NCBI GenBank assembly: GCA_914767715.1
Contig: OU612067.1
Location: 1,922,001-1,986,000, forward strand
Source of the DNA: Membranipora membranacea
Lineage: Eukaryota; Bryozoa; Gymnolaemata; Cheilostomatida; Membraniporidae
Length of the DNA: 64,000 nt
Reading direction: 5' to 3'
Part shown: piece after piece, positions 57,601 to 64,000 of the stretch
Layout: each line of letters starts with the position of its first letter
Numbering within the stretch: position 1 is the first letter of the stretch
Made by a program: the position numbers and the translations under genes
The notes under the pieces: model-generated
Database searches by the model: none
Seen by the model: the letters and a program-made list of their open reading frames with translations, nothing else
What the model was told of the DNA's origin: nothing

Positions 57601-58858
57601 GGTTTAGGTACTTCCTGGTGAGCTAACAATGGTTAAAGATACATTAGGTTAACTCACCTCTTTGGTGTCGAAATTTCTACTTAGAAAATTCTCATATCTT
57701 TTTCGAAGGAACTTTCCAAGCCTTGTATGCTGTTCCCTGCCGACCTACAATAATAATATGAGACAGATGAGCAATCCAACAGTATCCAAGGGTATACAAA
57801 CATTATAATTATAACATGTCTGTGATGATCAACATAGACAGATTGATCGACCTTAACCTTACATTTTTTGTTTTTTTTTAATTCATATATAAATTCATAG
57901 CTTAGCTGATAAATGACTTCACTATTCTTAGATGATCTCAGCACAAAAAATTGTGATTGTAATACACTATCACCTTATAAGACACAAGCAACTGGTAGTT
58001 CTATGGTATCAATGATATATGTATATAGGGTTACTATGAGAGAAGTGGTAGAGTATGGACCTACATGAGTAAGCATACCCAGACCATCAGGCCATGAGTC
58101 TGCCTTATGTACATCATTAGGGTATAGTCCTACAGGTGCCCTATCACCGTGCCGATATACCTGGTCAAATAAAAATCATCTGTAAAAATACAAATCACAT
58201 GCTGCCTGCAAGCGTGGCTGCTGATAATTAACGGTGGGGAGGATGTGATCAGCGAGCAATATAGTGCAGTCTATCCGGCATAGGCAGTTTTCCAAATTGT
58301 TGCCCAATATGTATGTTTTGTCCATAGATTTAAAAAACAGTCATGTGACACCCAGCCTTATGGTCTAGATTGATAAAATTCCCAGATCTGAGGTATCATA
58401 TTATTGGATAGACAGGAGCACACAATGACCTATCTATACTGTTTTTTAAATCTATGGTTTTGTCTCAAGAAGAGAAATAAAAATGTTTATGTGGGTGCTC
58501 TCTAAAAATATTCTCTAAAAATAGCATTTCGCCTGAAGTTTTGTTCAAGAAATATTCTTAAATGACTTTACCAGGAAAGCTTCAAAGCTGATGGAAATCA
58601 GTGTGAGTAAGAAAGCTGATTTTCCTTGACATATTTCAAGCAGTTCAAATGTTATCTCAAGAAAATTGAGATAGACCAGCATGGTAAAGTGATTTTAATG
58701 ATAGATTTAATGACCAGCTTTATTTAAAGATATTTTTATTTATCTTTACAATGCCTTATTTTATAATCTATATCATTACTTACCACATTAGTCTGTATGA
58801 GCTTCTTCGATGTAACATTTACTGCCGTTAGCAGAAGCAGCAGGAAACAAGACTTCAT
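51620..58858 (-). CDS. ACP2-like: Histidine acid phosphatase, lysosomal type (ACP2-like), 10 exons, 424 aa
   Basis: Exons, in gene order: 58784-58858, 58065-58160, 57658-57744, 57051-57206, 56514-56711, 55797-55968, 54968-55053, 54222-54399, 53901-54008, 51620-51738 (with stop). The sum is 1275 nt with consistent phases and GT-AG junctions. Exon 1 is a signal peptide ([15 protein letters not shown]). Exon 2 has the catalytic VYRHGDRAP with the nucleophilic His, followed by [13 protein letters not shown]. Exon 4 has [11 protein letters not shown] and [17 protein letters not shown]. Exon 8 opens with the proton-donor [13 protein letters not shown]. Exon 9 has the C-terminal Cys pair ([11 protein letters not shown]). 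Exon 10 is a TM helix plus a short basic tail ending SYTKIRA, where YTKI fits the YxxPhi sorting signal. Length and layout match the human lysosomal enzyme (about 423 aa). It hydrolyses phosphomonoesters in acidic compartments. Confidence 0.95.
52107..52502 (+). repeat. 13-bp GC-rich minisatellite in the last intron of the phosphatase gene
   Basis: About 30 copies of AGGAGCGCGTGTC with variants (GAGCGAGTGTC, GAGGGCGTGTC, AGAAGAGCG). The unit has no stop in any plus frame and is not a multiple of three, so all three frames stay open. These open frames are artefacts. Confidence 0.95.
52533..52839 (-). mobile_element. TIR element with tRNA-like cargo (second type)
   Basis: Perfect 28-bp inverted termini, beginning CCATGTTTCCATGTGAGT and ending in the mirror ACTCACATGGAAACATGG. 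On the minus strand, 52724-52653 is tRNA-like: GCTGGCGTGGCCAAGCAG (D-arm/A-box-like) and a good T arm CCGGGTTCAGATCTCGG (B box GGTTCAGATCT). A target duplication was not convincingly identified. It is unrelated in sequence to the hAT-like MITEs. Confidence 0.82.
53310..53518. mobile_element. Small MITE with 21-bp TIRs
   Basis: GGGGGGTCTTTCAATTAGAA at 53310 is mirrored exactly at 53498-53518. An internal hairpin AGATCGCTCA...TTGAGCGATCT lies at about 53419-53449. It is 209 bp with no coding content and lies in intron 9 of the phosphatase gene. The target duplication is unclear. Confidence 0.75.
53625..53875 (+). repeat. 33-35 bp minisatellite next to phosphatase exon 9
   Basis: About seven copies of CCCTTAGCTGTCTACAGTGA + TTCCCCCACCCCCTT with TAC/TGC variants. 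It starts 26 bp inside the intron from the exon 9 donor. Confidence 0.92.
55085..55366 (+). repeat. 21-bp minisatellite in intron 6 of the phosphatase gene
   Basis: About 13 copies of AGACAGTATAATATCACCAA + C with few variants (GATACAGT, ATATAACC). High uniformity suggests recent expansion, and copy number is likely polymorphic. Confidence 0.95.
58322..58457. mobile_element. 136-bp MITE in intron 1 of the phosphatase gene
   Basis: Inverted termini CCATAGATTTAAAAAACAG and CTGTTTTTTAAATCTATGG, flanked by TTTTGT on both sides (58316-58321 and 58458-58463). Confidence 0.82.
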
Positions 58859-59895
58859 CACCTTCGCCAAACCTCAGATTTATGATAACTCAGTTCTGTA
58901 GACTTTTTCTAGACATATATCACAGCTGCCTAGAGTAGAATTGACAGTGTCAACCAGCATTGTTCTTATCAAGAATGAAATCAAATATTGCATGAAGAGA
59001 TACGTTCTCCTCAACCGTTGATGTGAATGTATCTCTTCATTGCTGTAGAATACTTGTGAGAAGTATACTACAGCGATATATTCGACTCAGCTAGATAAGA
59101 ACAGCCCAGGAGGATAAGCAGGTAAGCGGCAATATATGTGTCCGGTTTGCACATCTCTTATCTATAACCTGGGTCAAAGACAGAGGTTTAAGAGTAGAGA
59201 CCTGTGGTTATTGAATTTGGATTTGTTAGTGTTTTCGGTACAACAACAAAACAAAAAAAGGGGGGGGCAGAGTCAAATTAGCCAGAGATTAGGATAACCC
59301 TGGCAGGCATGGATGGGTTCCTACTAGCTAGTACGGCGTACATGCCTCTACTTTGCCCATGTGCAGGTTTTTGGGTAGTGCACATAGATACTGGTAATTG
59401 GCAAAGCAAGTGGGCAAAGAAATCATTTTCAACTTAAAGCAAGTAGTCTCTAACTCCTTGATTAAAGTGAGCAGTAAAGTAAGTATGGCATATATATATA
59501 ATAAAAAATATATATATATAGTGTTCAATCAAGGAGTTGGTTCAATGTTGTTAGTAGCAGTGGCCAAACTGTCAGAGTAGATTTGTGGACTATGTACCTA
59601 CCAACTCTTACAATACACCACTTAACCATCATCTCATTAGTATTTAAGTCATCAAGACTTACCAGCAGAAGGACCGACTCTGATGTTTCTCAACCATTAA
59701 TACTCTGAAGTATGAATTATCAACACGCACTAATTCAGTAGTTCAGGCAAAGCGAAACTATTCAGGAAATGGCTTGTTTACGCCTGATAGACTGATATTC
59801 TACTATTTCAATCCAAAGGCGGACAACTCCAACAATAAGCAGTGATGTAGTTTATAGTAATACAATGTTGATTCATTTTGTGAATGGACTGGAGC
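58859..59895. other. Upstream region of the phosphatase gene
   Basis: Promoter and 5' UTR are expected just above 58858, but no motif is distinctive. A G-run at about 59262 and AGGCATGTAC...TGCC debris at about 59335 resemble ends of the dispersed repeat at 4905/10310. No other gene was seen. Confidence 0.4.
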
Positions 59896-61158
59896 AGGGG
59901 CGTATATTCTAAAAATTTTCACTCACTGACTTTTTAGAGATGAGCATAATGATCGGGCGCAGCCCGATCCACACGCCGTAGGCGTGGCGGGGAGGGTGTT
60001 GGAGGGGCGCTGTAAAGATAGCTGATAAGATAACAATAACGATTTTATGTTAAGTCTGAGTGAAGTTTCATTTCAATTGTTAGATGTAATTTGGTAGATT
60101 TTATCTATCAATGAGTTCGTCAGAGTTGTCATAGCATAATAAATTGGCATTCACTAATCCTTAAAACTGCTAAATCTGGCATTTTGGAAACAATGGAGTG
60201 GCTTAGTGCTGGCTGCTTGGAGTGAGTGTTGCGGGAGTCTTCGGACAATGGTGGGAGTTCGTTTGATCTTGGTTTCGGTGCCCTCTTGCTATCGTGCGAT
60301 TGGTCTAGAGAACTGGTCAGCCTGGTGTCCCTATTGTTATGTTGCCCAACTCTGAACTTGGTGTCTAGGGTCAATTTGGTCCTCTGTCAGTTACCTATCG
60401 AGTGCCAGAGGAGAATCATGTAATATATAATTTCTCCCTGCGTACACATTTAAATACTATTATTTACAATTTCTCTGACTGGAATATTTAAGATACAATT
60501 TTCCAAGTCATAATCAAGAACGTATTATCATAAGAAAGCACACACTTGGAAGGAGCTAAAGGTACGATATTTTCCTTTTATTACCATATTTTTACACAAA
60601 CTCTTGGTAAACACTCCTTTGCAGCATTTCTTTCTGTATTTGCATACTTCGCATAAACAAGTATGCTTGTATTTTATATATTAAGTCAAGCTAATTGACT
60701 TTAGAGCCTTACCATTGTTTTTTATAACATCTTTTCAGACTTTACGGTGAAATAGTACGACAAGATATTGCGTAGAATTAATAAAAGATTATCTACAAGA
60801 TTATATCAGTACCATCACTCATCAGTAAACCTACCACTCTCATTATTCAAGTGCTGTGAACTAGCATAGATTGCTAAAGGCGCTTAAGCGCCCTCCCACC
60901 ACGGAAATTTTTGCATATCGGTAGCAAAATAGTGCAAGCAGAGAGGTATTTCAATAGCTCACTGAGCTGTTGGGTACTTTCAGAAAACAACTCAATAGCA
61001 GTAGAAGATTACGGAAAAATTTTGAAAAAAAACGACCTAAATGGGATTCGAACCCACAACAATCTGATTTCCAGTGCTTATAAAGCAGACGCTCTACACA
61101 CTGAGCTATTCAGTCCCTCACGGAAATCCGTGGGCCATGAGTGCTAATATACGCCACT
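59896..61158 (-). mobile_element. hAT-like MITE carrying a tRNA-like unit, copy 4, split by a nested insertion
   Basis: Ends CAGGGGCGTATATTC and AATATACGCCACTG are flanked by a perfect 8-bp duplication GACTGGAG. The element body matches copy 3 on both sides of an 867-bp insertion (60012-60878). Its tRNA-like unit (minus strand, about 61110-61030) is the best preserved: ACTGAATAGCTCAGTGTGTA, TCTGC-TTTATAA-GC anticodon-like region (TAT at the anticodon position) and GTGGGTTCGAATCCC. The anticodon stem is only partly paired and the variable region is long, so it is tRNA-like rather than a normal tRNA. Confidence 0.88.
60012..60878. mobile_element. 867-bp nested insertion of unknown type
   Basis: Interrupts copy 4 within GGCGCT, which is present on both sides (60006-60011, 60879-60884), as expected for a 5-6 bp target duplication. 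It starts TGTAAAGATAGC and ends TAGATTGCTAAA, which is not a canonical LTR end. A minus-strand frame at 60374-60129 (KRAPKPRSNELPPLSED) is unrecognised. Confidence 0.6.
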
Positions 61159-61599
61159 GGACTGGAGTGACTGGTAACTGGTACTAAGGAAGCTGACAGT
61201 CATGTGCTATCAGCCATCAGACCTTAGCTCAATCACAGTGCTGGTTGCTGAAGTTGTTCTTAGCCAATGGATATATACGACTGTAATTTACCATTTGTGT
61301 GAATGCTACCAATGAACTAAACCTCCTAATCAATGAACTAAAGTTTAGTTCATTGATGCTACTGAACTGACCAAGTAATAAATCAGACTTCAAAGTCTGA
61401 GATTGTGTGTTTAGCTTTCATATCCTGGCTATTTATATGTGTGGTCGTCTCCTATTTTTGTATGTTTTTGTGTCTGTCGATGGCGGTGACCATCTGGCAG
61501 GTTACAGCTAAATTCTTGTTTTATGATTTGCTGGAAACTCTAGACTTTAAATATCATACCTCAAAACCTGCTGGAACTCATCAGTAGAGCCCTAAATTA
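61159..61599. other. Spacer with a 29-bp palindrome
   Basis: ATCAATGAACTAAA-G-TTTAGTTCATTGAT at 61329-61357 is perfect. No gene was seen. Confidence 0.6.
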
Positions 61600-61770
61600 C
61601 TCTCTAGGCTTCTGCATCCGGGGCGCTGCCCCGAAGCCCGTTGGGGGGGGCTTACAGCGCCCCAAAACCCCCAGCTGTTTGTGCTCGGGCGCTTCGCGCC
61701 CTCGAGGCGCTGCTCCGCGGCACAGTGTCGCCAAAACTCAGACTTTTAACTTCTCAATGTTGGCAACCCT
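61600..61770 (-). repeat. GC-rich core of the dispersed repeat, partial copy 3
   Basis: GGGGCGCTGCCCC, GGGCGCTTCGCGCCC and CGCTGCTCCGCGG palindromes, then CAGTGTCGCCAAAACTCAGA. The same landmark order occurs in the copy at 10020-10160. It stands out sharply from the AT-rich surroundings. Confidence 0.5.
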
Positions 61771-61974
61771 GGGAGTGAGTCAACCGTAAATACTATCATC
61801 AGATGACACTTATTAGCCAGTAATAGCTTTGCTATCACACTTGAGAACAAAAGAGATCATCAGCACTCTCACCAGCACTTACCTCTCATTCGGTAGAACC
61901 AAGGAGTAACTCCTTGGACAGAACTAATCAAGATACATAACCACCAGACAATCAATCGATGGTAAGAAATATTT

Positions 61975-62110
61975 TTTAAAAAAGTCCAAACATCTGCTAC
62001 CCGGACTATTTTGTCTGATTTAAATGATGTTTTTCGAAACAACACTCTTTTTAGACCAAATAAATGCAGCAAACATAATCGGGCCAAATCTTTTCCCAAT
62101 TTTTAATGAC
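61975..62110 (+). pseudogene. LINE C-terminal tail fragment
   Basis: The frame reads RNNTLFRPNKCSKHNRAKSF, paralogous to the end of the frame at 63358-63579 (NNTIFRPKKCRTQKRAKSFF). This is the Cys-containing tail typical of CR1/jockey-type LINE polyproteins. Confidence 0.6.
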
Positions 62111-63357
62111 CCATTTTGAGAAGCATTGTCCTTTGTCTTTGTTCCATTCTTGTGTGAACTTTTAATTTATCAGTAATTTATTTATCTATTTTTTTAACAC
62201 TTTTATTGGCAGTCTATTTCATTTTCTATTTATAAAGGTCTTCAACAACATACGTATACATACATATATACATGTATGAAATACCTTCTGCTGGATTTAC
62301 GCTGATCGTGGGTTGTCAACAGAACACGTGAAGTTAAGGTTGTTGGTTTCATATTCTTCAAAGAACTCAAATAAATCACAATAATGATGAAATGGTGTTA
62401 ACATGGTGCAAGATAAAAAAGACATCATGTTTAAAAGTTTTTGTCAGAGATCATTAAAATTTACAATTCAAATTACAATGTTGGTTGTTCAATTATTTAA
62501 GTTTCCCATTCGATGATGGCAATCGCAGTTCCAGACCAACAAATAAAAAATAGAGAAAACATTTCACACACACTTACAATTAATGAGCCGGTCAGAGGTT
62601 AAGATAACTGAAAATCCAAGCATTAACAGGCTTGGTGAGTGATGAGGTATAGGATGATGTCAGCCAACCTGAGAAAAAATACGTTGCTATATATAACACA
62701 TTAATTGTCTTTCACCAATTGTCATGTAAATGATGTAAGGATCACAAATGTCTTAAAATCTCAATTTTATAGAAACAAAGGAAAGACATTATTCATTGAA
62801 ATATAGTAAACATGACAAAATTAATACGTATATGCACTTACATGACTCCATAAAGTGGTTTGACTGGAAGTCAAGTTAATCCTTGAGAAAAGTTTATACT
62901 CAGGTGAAAAGTTGCCACAGAGATTGTAATAGTGGCCTTATTGGCATGGCTGTATCCTCAACACTGACATAGAAATTATCATTGTCATGAGTCGTGCCCA
63001 AATACAACAAAAGAAAAGCTGTGGAGCATTTCAGCTTGTTAAAGCTATCTATACTTAATTATAGGTTATGATGGTAATTCTAAATGTGTGTTTAAGTCTT
63101 ATTTTACTTGGTTACAGTCATTGCATCAACATCTAATAATATAAAAAAAACCCTGGCATTAAACGTCCTAAAACACATATATGTATGTCTCACGGATTAG
63201 TTTTAACATGATTATGCCACAAATGCATTACCACAAACTGGAAGAATGTCAATGGTATGTATCTCTTACCTGAGGTCAAAACAAAGGATAGGCTAATAAG
63301 ACACACCCTCAGCAGTTATGTGATCTTAGTTATAGTGAGAGATTACAAGTTTTAGCT
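62111..63357. other. AT-rich DNA, no gene seen
   Basis: Apart from ATACATACATATATA simple sequence at about 62250, nothing is recognisable on either strand. Confidence 0.4.
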
Positions 63358-63665
63358 TTGCCCACCGTATATGATTTTATTTTTGAACTCTCGAAGTGCC
63401 ATTTTTTACGAATAGCTGATGATCCGACCAATCCATTTTATAATCGAATACCAAGAAATTTTAGTAGGGTTTCCTCTCGCAATAATACCATTTTTAGACC
63501 TAAGAAATGTAGAACACAAAAGCGTGCCAAATCGTTTTTTCCTTTTTTTATGACATATTGCAACAATCACCGCTCTTAGTATTTTTTTTTACGCATTGTA
63601 CACATTCCACACTATCATCATTGATAACGAATGTATCAATAAAATCTAATCTAATCTAAAAAAAA
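63358..63665 (+). pseudogene. 5'-truncated LINE: polyprotein C-terminus plus 3' end
   Basis: The frame 63358-63579 contains YDFIFELSKCHFLRI, ...FRPKKCRTQKRAKSFFPF and a stop. It is followed by a short UTR ending TCAATAAAATCTAATCTAAT and an A-run, the 3' end of a non-LTR retrotransposon. The RT and endonuclease are absent. The fragment at 61975-62110 is a diverged relative. Confidence 0.65.
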
Positions 63666-64000
63666 ATAAATTGTGTTATATTATGTTCTTGTTGCTTTTC
63701 TTTTGCTATTTATTTATTTGACAATAATCATGTAAAAAATTCAAAAGAATGATGTAGCCTATACGAAAAAAATTCATTCATATGTAGCTATATATCTATA
63801 TAGGTATAAAAGTATGTGCATAGTAAGTAAAATTAACAAGGTATGAAACCATTCAAGACGTCCCTATTTGAAATAACAAACATGCAATAGCATATGGTGC
63901 ATGGAAGCATGAAATAAAGAGTAATCAGTTCAAGACCTGACCTGTAAACTAAAAATATCGGCAATATGGTCAGTTGAGCTGCTATTGTCTGAGTAGAAGC
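63666..64000. other. AT-rich DNA to the window edge
   Basis: No exon or repeat assigned. Confidence 0.4.

Noticed and set aside
61030-61110. Possible functional tRNA with TAT at the anticodon position
   Set aside because: Anticodon stem mostly unpaired and acceptor stem mismatched; lies within a MITE present in four copies.

Overview
The window is animal nuclear DNA. It is AT-rich and dominated by introns and transposons, with GT-AG spliced genes made of short exons. It also holds RTE-like and jockey/CR1-like LINEs, a Ty3/gypsy element, a THAP/DDE transposon, tRNA-derived SINEs and many TIR elements. The transposon mix and the gene content (lysosomal-type acid phosphatase, MCT-like transporter) suggest an invertebrate, possibly a cnidarian or sponge. 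The species cannot be fixed from the sequence.

Left part (1-28 kb). A ten-exon minus-strand gene (27888 to 8085) encodes a 514-residue, 12-TM major-facilitator transporter. All splice phases agree across the gene. Exon 1 of a close paralogue (1711-1483) runs off the left edge, so the two are tandem copies. Scrambled plus-strand exon relics of the same family lie at about 4.0 and 5.85 kb. The introns of the complete gene carry a SINE, an RTE-like LINE, a broken THAP/DDE transposase, LINE scraps, a tRNA-carrying hAT-like MITE, a larger hAT-like element and a foldback element built from palindromes.

Middle (28-42.4 kb). A complete but coding-dead Ty3/gypsy element (28979-35480, minus) has LTRs, PBS, PPT and a 5-bp target duplication, and two tRNA-carrying MITEs are inserted in it. 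It is followed by 5.5 kb of a 33-34 bp AT-rich satellite.

Right part (42.4-64 kb). A cluster of intronless genes encodes small proteins with an N-terminal membrane anchor, then Cys-Cys-Cys, then a long low-complexity tail (43881-44882, 45791-46624, 49318-50445). A truncated inverted relative lies at 43732-43088. Two members carry a 25-residue KAxxAY...NYYAPM repeat or one copy of it. The cluster is bracketed by a 1.2-1.3 kb inverted duplication whose left end sits exactly on the satellite edge, and a dead LINE lies inside it. I do not recognise this family; it is the main candidate for something undescribed.

Next comes a complete ten-exon histidine acid phosphatase gene (58858 to 51620, 424 residues) with a signal peptide, both catalytic motifs, a TM segment and a YxxPhi tail, very like lysosomal acid phosphatase. 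Its introns hold three minisatellites and three MITEs. The right end contains a fourth tRNA-carrying MITE split by an 867-bp insertion, and 5'-truncated LINE tails.

Exon coordinates were derived by hand from splice sites and reading phase; family names come from motif recognition only.
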